A stretch of 9,520 nt of DNA from Bordetella parapertussis (GTDB lineage Bacteria; Pseudomonadota; Gammaproteobacteria; Burkholderiales; Burkholderiaceae_B). The stretch spans positions 1-9,520 of the forward strand of contig CAMCWG010000097.1 of assembly GCA_945882005.1 (NCBI GenBank). Direction: 5' to 3'. Positions within the stretch are counted from its first letter, which is position 1, and each line of letters opens with the position of its first letter. The notes under the pieces are model-generated. The model saw only the letters and a list, made by a program, of their open reading frames with translations, searched no databases and was not told where the DNA came from. Below, in pieces: positions 1-6,470 of the stretch. A program made the translations under genes and the position numbers.

Positions 1-118
1 CCGCGTGATGAGTAAGTACTCTGTCTAAAATAAGTAAAGGCGCTCGAGCTAATAACGCAAGCCAGTCTTGACGAGCAGAATCCGGCGTTGGCACACGGTT
101 GTCAAATGCTTGCGACAT
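1..118 (-). CDS. phnG: PhnG, carbon-phosphorus lyase system subunit (5' part only)
   Basis: Reading the minus strand from an ATG at 118-116 gives 39 open codons that run off the left edge. The peptide begins MSQAFDNRVP and contains ARQDWLALLARAP. The arrangement RQ-x-W-x3-LA followed by a Leu-rich stretch matches the amino terminus of PhnG, in which E. coli has TRQHWMSVLA. PhnG is a small subunit of the PhnGHIJ carbon-phosphorus lyase core complex, which splits phosphonates to release phosphate. The start was chosen because no other in-frame ATG lies upstream; no clear Shine-Dalgarno sequence precedes it. The divergent DUF1045 gene, a known phosphonate-operon companion, supports the call. The rest of the phn operon (phnH, phnI and so on) would be expected to the left. 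Only the first quarter or so of the protein is visible, so the identification rests on this short match plus context. Confidence 0.8.
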   Translation of the reverse strand, partial: MSQAFDNRVPTPDSARQDWLALLARAPLLILDRVLTHHA

Positions 119-175
119 GGATATGCGATTTTTTGATTTAAAGTCTAAAACGACATAACAGCTTAAGCAAACTAC

Positions 176-193
176 ATGAATGTTTTGTGACAA
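176..193 (-). promoter_or_regulatory. Possible Pho box ahead of phnG
   Basis: In the 104-base region between phnG and the divergent DUF1045 gene, the minus strand reads TTGTCAC-AAAA-CATTCAT. This is two 7-base units 4 bases apart, the 7-4-7 layout of a PhoB site. Each unit matches the consensus CTGTCAT at about five of seven positions, and the site points toward phnG. Phosphonate operons are typically under PhoB control, which makes it plausible. It is degenerate and was found by eye, so it remains a candidate. The rest of 119-222 is AT-rich and shows no other clear element. Confidence 0.3.
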
Positions 194-222
194 ATTTATT
201 AGGAATAGGTGGCTAGACTTTT

Positions 223-951
223 ATGACCGCTGATTTAATGAAATTTTCTACCCCCTACCGCTGTGCCATTTATTTTGCGCCTAAAGTGGGTGGTGCCTGG
301 TGGACTGCGGGCAGTGAATGGCTAGGACGATGCGCCGCAACGAATGGGGTTCTTGAGCAGCCGCAGCTTGCGGGTGTACCTCGATCTCTTCAGAGGAATC
401 TCACGGCTGAACCAAGACGTTATGGATGGCATGCAACCCTAAAGGCTCCGTTCAGAATCGGTCTAGAACATAATCTGGAGGATGTTGTTCTTCGCGTACG
501 AGATATCGCCGCACATCATCAGGCCTTTGATATGCCGGAATTGAGGCCTGATACACGTGGCGGATTTTTAGCGCTGCGGCCGGTTGGTGATCACGCTAGG
601 ATCAATGCGCTCGCCGCATCATGTGTACGGGAATTGCATTCTTTCGCTGCCCCGCTAAGTGAACTAGATTTGGCGCGTCGAAGAAAATCAAACCTAACGC
701 CTGAGCAAAATCAACTACTGATGGCGTGGGGCTACCCCTATGTAATGGAACAGTTTCGGTTTCATTTGTCCTTGACCGGCGCGTTGGGTGCAGTTTCGCC
801 TGAGTTGCAGCAGGCGTGGGTAAAAGGGGCGCAAGTGCACTTTCAACAACTGCCAATCTGTCGTTTTGATCGCATCTCTATATTTGTCGAACCAACTTCT
901 GGAGCTGATTTTCAATTTTTTCAGGCGATTCCATTATGTCGTTCCACCTGA
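223..951 (+). CDS. DUF1045 phosphonate-operon protein, 2H-phosphoesterase-like
   Basis: A 242-residue protein of the DUF1045 family, often annotated as a putative phosphonate metabolism protein. Two H-x-T/S motifs are visible: RYGWHATLKAPF with His70-Thr72, and FRFHLSLTG with His181-Ser183. This pair is the signature of the 2H phosphoesterase fold, whose members act on cyclic phosphates or 2',3'-type phosphodiesters. The exact substrate is not known to me. A role in handling cyclic phosphate intermediates of phosphonate breakdown is inference from the divergent phnG. The first ATG is preferred over the one at 238 because AGGTGG at 207-212 lies about 10 bases before it, while nothing suitable precedes the second. 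The length is normal for the family. The last 18 bases overlap the 3' end of the convergent TAXI gene. Confidence 0.85.
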   Translation: MTADLMKFSTPYRCAIYFAPKVGGAWWTAGSEWLGRCAATNGVLEQPQLAGVPRSLQRNLTAEPRRYGWHATLKAPFRIGLEHNLEDVVLRVRDIAAHHQAFDMPELRPDTRGGFLALRPVGDHARINALAASCVRELHSFAAPLSELDLARRRKSNLTPEQNQLLMAWGYPYVMEQFRFHLSLTGALGAVSPELQQAWVKGAQVHFQQLPICRFDRISIFVEPTSGADFQFFQAIPLCRST

Positions 952-2355
952 CTGAGTTTGATTCAAAATTTCTAACCGATCTGCGGCAATTTTTTTCACA
1001 TAGTCAAATAAGCGAACAATTTGATAATAGTGAGAGACGCTCATGCGTGGTATCCAAGTGTCGACCTCTTGTTGTAGTCGGGCGAGGTCTTCCATTGCGG
1101 CGTCAAACTCTGCATGATTTTCCGCAGTAACGATGCGGACTTGTATGTCGTGCAGCATATCTTGTGCGTCGTTCGTCTTGAGTTGCCCGAGTGTTGTGCG
1201 AAAATTTGGAGTCATCTGGTAGATCGGGTACAGGATAGCAAATATGCCTAAAAGAAAGAACCAGATGCGATCGACGAGACTTGCCACTACAAAACCAACG
1301 TAATTCAAAGCAGGAGGAGGGCCTTGTGTGAAATACTTTTTAGCGATTGGGGCTAAAGGAATATTGCTGTCTTTGTAAGAGGGAAACTCATCTTGCCTAG
1401 CAAAAAATTGCTCACGAGAGTCGCCAATATGATCCATTGCCATGAGAAACAAAAGCTGTAGCGCTGGGTGAAGCGTTTTGTCGACCACCAGGGTCAAGCT
1501 TGTTGCAACCATATTTACGTCAATTGCCGGAAACATCGGATCGCTTTTAAAAGAGCCGCGCGGAATAGTCACAAGATCTAGCTGCGGCAGTCGCCTCGCG
1601 TACGCAGGTGCAAGAGGGAAGTTCGCGATGCGTATATTTGGATCCGCCAATAGCTTTTTGATAATTGGCGAATCAATTCCATCGACAGCACTCAAGGCCT
1701 GTATCTTTCCAGTCACTAGCGCGTCGACTGATTCAAGGTATGGCCAGTCAAGTAGTTTGTAATCTGTACCTGTGCCGTGCCGATCAGATTTGAGTATGCT
1801 CGTGATGATTGCGTGCGAGCCCGATCCCGGTTCTCCAATCGCGAGGCCCGAGGTCGTGGCGAAGTGACGAATGGGTTGATCTTGTCCAATATCGGCCCCT
1901 CTATAAAAGAGCCATAACGGTTCAAATTGAGAGCTACCCAACGAAAAGACACTGCTATCGAGTTCATGCTTCTTGTGGAGTCCTCCTAAAACAAGAGCGC
2001 TTTGAATCGACTTGTCACGTTGCATGGCAGAGATGGGCTGTTTTCCGCCTTCGGTGTAAGTGATGTTCAACTCGACGCCATGTTCAGCAAAAAATGCGGC
2101 GAGTTTTTCACCGTACAGTCCATCCGAAGTGCCTTCGCGCCCGACTGCAATGCCGACCACATTCGGTGGTATCGGCTCCCAAAAAAATACTAAGAGAACA
2201 ATGCCGAGGAAGAAACTAAGGACCGAAAGCCAGTCATGACGCAATATATGAGACCAAGCGTAACCCTCATCAAGGACTAGCTTTGCCGTTCGTTTGGTGA
2301 TTGGCTGAAGCTTTGACAGGCTATCAATGGGTGGTGGTTTTTTTGGTGTAGTCAT
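934..2355 (-). CDS. TAXI-family solute-binding protein, membrane-anchored at both ends
   Basis: A 473-residue protein with the core of a TAXI-type (TRAP-associated) solute-binding protein. An early segment AVGREGTSDGLYGEKLA corresponds to the usual glycine-rich ligand-binding start. The segment LAIGEPGSGSHAI, near residue 180, matches the family's G-x-PGSG motif. TAXI proteins normally bind small carboxylates in the periplasm and feed a fused TRAP permease. This one differs. Instead of a cleavable signal peptide it has about 41 mostly polar residues and then one membrane helix (about 42-59). A second hydrophobic segment lies at about 352-381. It is followed by a charged, helical-looking tail of some 92 residues with heptad-like leucines. 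The predicted topology is cytoplasmic amino end, external binding domain and cytoplasmic tail. No TRAP permease gene is in view. It is read divergently from fumC and may carry out sensing or binding rather than classical transport; that function is inference. Confidence 0.8.
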   Translation of the reverse strand: MTTPKKPPPIDSLSKLQPITKRTAKLVLDEGYAWSHILRHDWLSVLSFFLGIVLLVFFWEPIPPNVVGIAVGREGTSDGLYGEKLAAFFAEHGVELNITYTEGGKQPISAMQRDKSIQSALVLGGLHKKHELDSSVFSLGSSQFEPLWLFYRGADIGQDQPIRHFATTSGLAIGEPGSGSHAIITSILKSDRHGTGTDYKLLDWPYLESVDALVTGKIQALSAVDGIDSPIIKKLLADPNIRIANFPLAPAYARRLPQLDLVTIPRGSFKSDPMFPAIDVNMVATSLTLVVDKTLHPALQLLFLMAMDHIGDSREQFFARQDEFPSYKDSNIPLAPIAKKYFTQGPPPALNYVGFVVASLVDRIWFFLLGIFAILYPIYQMTPNFRTTLGQLKTNDAQDMLHDIQVRIVTAENHAEFDAAMEDLARLQQEVDTWIPRMSVSHYYQIVRLFDYVKKIAADRLEILNQTQSGGTT

Positions 2356-2411
2356 AGGACCGGACTTAATAGTTCGCTGGGTAAAGCATTTCTTTGTCTT
2401 TGCGTTTAGGT

Positions 2412-2425
2412 TACACCGAAGTGTA
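2412..2425. promoter_or_regulatory. Inverted repeat in the TAXI/fumC divergent promoter region
   Basis: The sequence TACAC-CGAA-GTGTA is a perfect inverted repeat with 5-base arms and a 4-base spacer. It lies in the AT-rich region between the divergent TAXI gene and fumC, next to TAAATT (2427-2432), which could serve as a weak -10 for fumC. If so, transcription would begin near or after 2438, which favours the fumC start at 2471. No protein is known to bind it, and short palindromes arise by chance, so this is only a candidate operator. Confidence 0.25.
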
Positions 2426-2470
2426 GTAAATTAATTAATGAAAAATCCCTTTTTTTTTGCGAGCTTGACC

Positions 2471-3931
2471 ATGACTGACATTACACCAAAAATTCTTAAT
2501 CTGCCGATTGGTCTGTCTGCGACGGGAATGCGCCAAGAATTCGATAGCATTGGCCAGGTGCAAGTGCCGGCCAATCATTACTGGGGTGCACAAACACAAC
2601 GCAGCCTGATTCACTTCAATATTGGCCATGACAAGATGCCCAAAGAGGTTTATCACGCCTACGGTTATGTGAAGAAGGCTGCGGCGATTGTCAACACTAA
2701 GGCGGGCCGCCTACCCCCCTGGAAAGGTCAGTTGATTCAGCAAGTCGCAGATGAAGCAATTAGCGGCAAGCTGGATAGCGAGTTCCCTCTTTATGTTTGG
2801 CAGACAGGTTCGGGTACGCAATCAAACATGAACGTGAATGAGGTGATCTCTAATCGCTGCATTCAACTAGTCGGGGGCACGCTCGGCTCTCAGGAGCCGA
2901 TTCATCCTAATGACCACGTCAATATGGGACAGTCGAGTAACGATACGTTCCCGACCGCTATGCACATCGCTGCCTACAAAATGGCAACCGAAAAAACGAT
3001 TCCTGCATTAAAGCGTCTGCGCGATGCGTTGGATGCCAAGTCCAAGCAGTGGGCAAATATTGTCAAAATTGGTCGTACCCATCTGGAAGATGCGACGCCT
3101 CTAACCGTGGGCCAGGAGTGGTCTGGTTATGTTGGTGCGCTAGATGATTCAATTGCAAACGTTGAATATGTGACTGAAGGACTTTTGCAGGTAGCCATGG
3201 GTGGTACGGCTGTCGGCACAGGGCTGAATTCGCCAGTCGGTTTTGGTGACGCCGTGGCTGCTGAGTTGTCCCAGTTAACTGGTTTTGCCATCAAGACCGC
3301 CACGAACAAATTTACCGCACAGGGCACACTCGATCGTATGGTGCGCGCGCACGCTGGGTTAAAGGGCGCAGCTGTCTCGCTGTACAAAATTGCGAACGAT
3401 ATGCGTTGGCTCGGTTCGGGCCCGCGTACCGGTTTGATGGAAATGACTTTCCCATCGAACGAGCCAGGTTCATCGATTATGCCGGGCAAGGTCAACCCAA
3501 CGCAGGCCGAGGCGATGTTGATGGTCTGTATCGAAATCATGGGTTCGGATGTCGCCGTGCAGATGGGTGGTTCGGAAGGTAACTTTGAGCTCAATGCCTT
3601 CCGCCCAATCATTATCAACAACTACCTGCACTCCGCTTTGATCATGGCCGATATGTGCGATCACTTCCGCGAGTTCATGATTGAAGGTGCGGTTGTAAAC
3701 GAAGCGCAGCTCAAATCAAACATTGATCGTTCCGTGATGATGGTGACAGCACTGTCCCCCGTGATTGGCTACGACAAGGCATCGGTGATTTCTCACTATG
3801 CGATTGATCACAACTTGACTCTCAAAGAGGCTGCGCTTGCCAACGGCGTCGACGAGGCCCTGTATGACCGAGTGGTCGTGCCAATCAATATGACCAAGCC
3901 TGGTTCAGCAGACGTGCCCGCCAAGTCGTAA
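2471..3931 (+). CDS. fumC: Class II fumarate hydratase (fumarase C)
   Basis: Fumarase C interconverts fumarate and L-malate in the TCA cycle as a soluble, iron-independent homotetramer. The family landmarks appear in order: YWGAQTQRSL near the amino end, QTGSGTQSNMN, HPNDHVNMGQSSND, GRTHLEDATPLT with the catalytic His204, and the signature loop GSSIMPGKVNPTQ with the catalytic Ser near 334. Numbering is from the ATG at 2471, which gives 486 residues. Three in-frame starts are possible. The ATG at 2438 has no ribosome site and may overlap the promoter. The ATG at 2471 has a weak GAG before it. The ATG at 2528 gives 467 residues, the E. coli length, but GGGA lies almost touching it. I chose 2471 with limited confidence. 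The aquaporin-family gene follows 13 bases after the stop and is probably co-transcribed. Confidence 0.95.
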   Translation: MTDITPKILNLPIGLSATGMRQEFDSIGQVQVPANHYWGAQTQRSLIHFNIGHDKMPKEVYHAYGYVKKAAAIVNTKAGRLPPWKGQLIQQVADEAISGKLDSEFPLYVWQTGSGTQSNMNVNEVISNRCIQLVGGTLGSQEPIHPNDHVNMGQSSNDTFPTAMHIAAYKMATEKTIPALKRLRDALDAKSKQWANIVKIGRTHLEDATPLTVGQEWSGYVGALDDSIANVEYVTEGLLQVAMGGTAVGTGLNSPVGFGDAVAAELSQLTGFAIKTATNKFTAQGTLDRMVRAHAGLKGAAVSLYKIANDMRWLGSGPRTGLMEMTFPSNEPGSSIMPGKVNPTQAEAMLMVCIEIMGSDVAVQMGGSEGNFELNAFRPIIINNYLHSALIMADMCDHFREFMIEGAVVNEAQLKSNIDRSVMMVTALSPVIGYDKASVISHYAIDHNLTLKEAALANGVDEALYDRVVVPINMTKPGSADVPAKS

Positions 3932-3932
3932 T

Positions 3933-3938
3933 GGGAGG
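3933..3938 (+). promoter_or_regulatory. Ribosome-binding site of the MIP/aquaporin gene
   Basis: GGGAGG sits 6 bases before the ATG at 3945, immediately after the fumC stop codon. It decides the start: the in-frame TTG at 3939 directly abuts this element and so cannot use it. Confidence 0.7.
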
Positions 3939-3944
3939 TTGAAC

Positions 3945-4748
3945 ATGAGCGCAAACCAGCAAGCGAATCTTTCAGGACAGCAAGCATTACGCCAACAAGT
4001 CGGCGATCGTTTTTATGCTGACTGGAAGAGCAATGATCACCGAGCAAGGCGCTTGGTGTCGGAGTTTATCGGTACCTCTGGCTTGACGTTTGTGTTGTCG
4101 GGTGGTGCAGCGATTCTTGCCGGTTACGGTGGTGGATCACTCGCTCCGTATCAATTTGCGTTTATCTTGTCGACTGTGGCTGCGCTCTGGTTAGTGGCGG
4201 CTGTATTTTTTCTGGGTGACATTTCTTCGCACTTTAATCCAGCGATGACCCTAGGGTTCTGTCTGCGCGGCGATATTGGCGTGCCGATGGCTATCGCCTA
4301 TATCGCAGTGCAGATGGTCGCGGGTGCTGCGGGGTCCTGTGCTGCCGCGTATTTGTTTGGAACGGGTGGAAACTTAGCGGCAACTTCACCACAGCCCGGG
4401 ATGTTGATGCAGGCAGTGATCTTTGAAGCGATCCTCACGTTTGGCATGGTTTTAATGATTCTGGGTATGACAAACGGGCCGAAGCTTGATGGGAGTTCTG
4501 TCCCCTTAGCGGTTGGTGCGTATGTGATGGCCTGGGGAACCATGGGTGGGCCGTTTGATGGGGCTGCCTTTAATCCTGCCCGTGCATTTGGCCCCGACTT
4601 TGCTCGGGGTGATTTTTCAACCTACTGGGTTTATCCATGCGGGTCTCTGATTGGTGTGCTTGTGGCCGTAGCGGTTGCGCGTTTTTTGCGTGGCCCTGCA
4701 CAGGCGTCTGAGGCGAATGCGGCGATGGGTAATCCTCTCAAGCGTTAG
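3945..4748 (+). CDS. MIP/aquaporin-family channel protein
   Basis: A 267-residue channel protein of the major intrinsic protein family in the inner membrane. It has both half-helix motifs: HFNPAMTLG with Asn98-Pro99-Ala100, and AAFNPARAFGPD with Asn210-Pro211-Ala212 and the filter arginine Arg213. About six membrane helices surround them (roughly 37-57, 70-90, 113-137, 153-175, 186-202, 228-250). Some 35 polar, mostly cytoplasmic residues precede the first helix. The selectivity features are mixed. A glycine-rich stretch before the second NPA (GTMGGPFDG) resembles glycerol facilitators, but the residue after NPAR is Ala rather than their usual Asp. Water, glycerol or another small neutral solute are all possible, and I cannot choose. 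It begins 13 bases after fumC, so the two are probably one operon; the functional link is unknown. No clear terminator follows. Confidence 0.88.
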   Translation: MSANQQANLSGQQALRQQVGDRFYADWKSNDHRARRLVSEFIGTSGLTFVLSGGAAILAGYGGGSLAPYQFAFILSTVAALWLVAAVFFLGDISSHFNPAMTLGFCLRGDIGVPMAIAYIAVQMVAGAAGSCAAAYLFGTGGNLAATSPQPGMLMQAVIFEAILTFGMVLMILGMTNGPKLDGSSVPLAVGAYVMAWGTMGGPFDGAAFNPARAFGPDFARGDFSTYWVYPCGSLIGVLVAVAVARFLRGPAQASEANAAMGNPLKR

Positions 4749-4764
4749 ATGCACTGCGGGTTGA

Positions 4765-4870
4765 ATTGTAAAAGAGTGCAACAGTTGCGCGGAAGCTATT
4801 TATTTCTTGATTGAAATGATTCAGACTGCTCGCTGTAGGTGATGTTGCCTGCAGCTTTCAGGGGTAGTCA
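4765..4870 (+). promoter_or_regulatory. Conserved leader of coiled-coil gene A
   Basis: This non-coding leader is about 92% identical to 6365-6470, with no gaps. Two symmetric elements are unchanged in arm sequence in both copies: GCAACAGTTGC (4778-4788), an odd palindrome with 5-base arms, and ATTTC-N6-GAAAT (4802-4817). AGGGG at 4860-4864 lies 6 bases before the GTG start and acts as the ribosome site. The leader probably carries the promoter and perhaps an operator, though no confident -35/-10 pair was found. Confidence 0.5.
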
Positions 4871-5443
4871 GTGAGTACATTCAACTCTCTCTTATATGCG
4901 ACAAGACTGGTCGACGCGGGTGTGCCGCGTGACCAGGCGGAAGTCCACGCGCTTGTTCTGCAAAGCGTCCATGATGAAGAACATAAACAGTATGCGACCA
5001 AGGCAGATTTTTTAGAACTGCGTCAAGAGGTCAAACAGCAGATTCTTCATCTTGAAGTAAAGTCCGACCGCATCGAGGCAAAGACCGATCAATTAGAAAT
5101 CAAGACAGATCGCATCGAGGCCAAAATGAATCAGATTGAGGTCAAGACCGATCAGCTCGAACTTAAGACTGATCGAATCGAAGCAAAAATGAATCTGATC
5201 GAAGCTAAGACGAATCAAATCGAAGCTAAGATCAATGAGGTAGAGGTGAAGTTGTCGGCTGAAATCTCTGGCTTAACCAAAACGGTTAATGAGTGCAAAG
5301 ATGAGTTCTTGAGATTTCGCTCTGATATGTCCGTCTTACGTACTTCGCATAAGTATATTGTTTGGATCAGCGGGGGCGTGGCAACCATGTGCTTGAGCGT
5401 GATTGCGCTTTGCATCCCGATTTATTTGCACACATTAAAGTAA
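4871..5443 (+). CDS. CCDC90/DUF1640-like coiled-coil protein with C-terminal membrane anchor (copy A)
   Basis: A 190-residue protein starting at GTG, with AGGGG six bases upstream. It has three parts. The small head (about 1-45) includes ATRLVDAGVPRDQAEVHA, resembling the head of CCDC90/MCUR1-type proteins (DUF1640). The stalk (about 46-128) contains nine perfect heptads at 66-128 of the pattern D/N-x-I/L-E-x-K-x, with Ile/Leu and Thr/Met at the core positions. A single membrane helix (about 163-186) ends at HTLK, with only a few residues beyond it. Such head-stalk-anchor proteins form trimers or other oligomers on a membrane; in bacteria their job is unknown. The stalk holds a 21-residue super-repeat (73-93 and 94-114). 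A near-copy with a shorter stalk lies at 6471-6938. It ends 9 bases before the stop of the convergent amidohydrolase gene. Family assignment is by architecture and head motif only. Confidence 0.82.
   Translation: MSTFNSLLYATRLVDAGVPRDQAEVHALVLQSVHDEEHKQYATKADFLELRQEVKQQILHLEVKSDRIEAKTDQLEIKTDRIEAKMNQIEVKTDQLELKTDRIEAKMNLIEAKTNQIEAKINEVEVKLSAEISGLTKTVNECKDEFLRFRSDMSVLRTSHKYIVWISGGVATMCLSVIALCIPIYLHTLK
5066..5254 (+). repeat. Nine tandem 21-bp heptad codon repeats
   Basis: Nine in-frame 21-bp units encode DRIEAKT-like heptads. A higher-order 63-bp period is visible: 5087-5149 (DQLEIKT, DRIEAKM, NQIEVKT) is followed by 5150-5212 (DQLELKT, DRIEAKM, NLIEAKT). Copy B has only four units. The array is a likely site of slippage or unequal recombination, and each step would keep the reading frame. 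Confidence 0.9.
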
Positions 5444-5452
5444 ATTCCTATT

Positions 5453-6319
5453 TTAAAACCCGTAACGCTTAGTTGCATTGTCCACCAGAATTTTTTTAGC
5501 GGTGTCTGGTGGGCACCAGCGATAAAGACTATCAAGCAATTGCCCGGCATCGGGCATGGGCTTCCCTTCAAGATAAATGTGCGGCCAGTCGGTGCCCCAC
5601 AGGCAACGGTCTGGCGCAATGTTGATGACTTGTTGCGCAAAGGCGTCAACATCCCCGTGAGGGTAGGGCGCTTTAGAAATGCGATAGCCTACTAGTTTCA
5701 TCCAGCAATTTTCGCTTTCCATTAGTTTTAAGGCACAGGCGGTTCGCGGCTCGTTTAGTCCAAGCTCGATTGGCACTTGTGCCATGTGATCGAAGACGAC
5801 ATCAACGGGAAGCGCTCGAACCATGTCTGCTATTTGGAGTAATCGATCCGCTTTGATCCAAAGCTGAATATGCCACCCTAGCGGCGCAATCATCTCTGCA
5901 ATGTTGGGTAGCCACTCTAGTGGGGTCACGCCTGTGATCGCGTTGAAGCGAATGCCTCGCACACCGCGGGTATGCATGTCAGCTAATTGCTCAGGCGTGA
6001 TGCTTGCATCCACAACCGCGATTCCCCGGGCGCGGTGTTGTCCGAACTCGGCAATTGAATCGAGCAAGCAGCTGTTGTCTGTGCCGTAAATGCTTGCTTG
6101 CACAATCACCATGCGCTCAATGCCGACTGTACTGGCCATTTTTAGATAGGCTGGCACATCAGATAAGCATGGGTTGTAGAGCCGCTTTGGGCTCAATGGG
6201 TAGCGATCGGTCGGCCCAAAGATATGAAAGTGCGTATCGGTAGTTCCAGCGGGAGCCAGGTTAGCCGGCTTGGAGATTGGCCCGGGCGCTTCGGATTCAA
6301 CAATGCCGTGTGTTTGCAT
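5453..6319 (-). CDS. Amidohydrolase-family TIM-barrel hydrolase (LigI-like, COG3618)
   Basis: A 288-residue cytosolic enzyme of the amidohydrolase superfamily, in the branch containing 2-pyrone-4,6-dicarboxylate lactonase (LigI). Visible landmarks are DTHFHIFGP with the first metal or active-site histidines His30 and His32, VFDHMAQVP with His178, KLVGYRIS at the position of LigI substrate-binding residues, and LWGTDWPH with the catalytic Asp244. These enzymes hydrolyse lactones or related cyclic esters of carboxylic acids, often in aromatic-compound breakdown. The actual substrate cannot be read from sequence, and no other lignin or protocatechuate pathway gene is in the window. The start ATG lacks a good ribosome site, so translation may be weak or the start uncertain. 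The gene sits between the two copies of the coiled-coil module, convergent with copy A and divergent from copy B. Confidence 0.85.
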   Translation of the reverse strand: MQTHGIVESEAPGPISKPANLAPAGTTDTHFHIFGPTDRYPLSPKRLYNPCLSDVPAYLKMASTVGIERMVIVQASIYGTDNSCLLDSIAEFGQHRARGIAVVDASITPEQLADMHTRGVRGIRFNAITGVTPLEWLPNIAEMIAPLGWHIQLWIKADRLLQIADMVRALPVDVVFDHMAQVPIELGLNEPRTACALKLMESENCWMKLVGYRISKAPYPHGDVDAFAQQVINIAPDRCLWGTDWPHIYLEGKPMPDAGQLLDSLYRWCPPDTAKKILVDNATKRYGF

Positions 6320-6364
6320 GAAATAGGTATCGCTTTTTGAAGGATATTGCGTACGTATGACTAT

Positions 6365-6470
6365 ATTGTAAAAGAGTGCAACAGTTGCTCGGAAGCTATT
6401 TATTTCTTTATTGAAATGCTTCAGACTGCGCGCTGTAGGTGATGTTGCCTGCAGTTTTTAGGAGCAGTCA
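6365..6470 (+). promoter_or_regulatory. Conserved leader of coiled-coil gene B
   Basis: Counterpart of the leader at 4765-4870. It keeps GCAACAGTTGC (6378-6388) and ATTTC-N6-GAAAT (6402-6417). Substitutions at the ribosome site give AGGAG (6460-6464), six bases before GTG, closer to consensus than the AGGGG of copy A. Copy B may therefore be translated better. The leader also forms part of the upstream region of the divergent amidohydrolase gene. Confidence 0.5.

Larger units (their letters stand above)
4765..5443 (+). repeat. Direct repeat copy A: leader plus coiled-coil gene
   Basis: This 679-bp unit matches 6365-6938 (copy B, 574 bp) in the same orientation. It covers a 106-bp leader and a whole gene. 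Sequence similarity begins abruptly at ATTGTAAAAG and stops at the stop codon. The only length difference is exactly 105 bp within the heptad region. The leader differs at about 8 of 106 positions. No transposase, terminal inverted repeats or target-site duplication were seen, so this looks like a segmental gene duplication rather than an insertion sequence. Confidence 0.9.

Noticed and set aside
2438..2470. The upstream ATG as the fumC start, adding 11 residues.
   Set aside because: No ribosome site precedes it, it lies against a putative -10, and the extra residues have no counterpart in the family.
3127..3621. A 164-codon open frame on the minus strand inside fumC.
   Set aside because: It is antisense to a highly conserved part of fumarase and its product resembles no known protein.
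5066..5254. Short tandem repeats that could suggest a CRISPR array or minisatellite.
   Set aside because: The units are 21 bp, contiguous without spacers, in frame and encode coiled-coil heptads.
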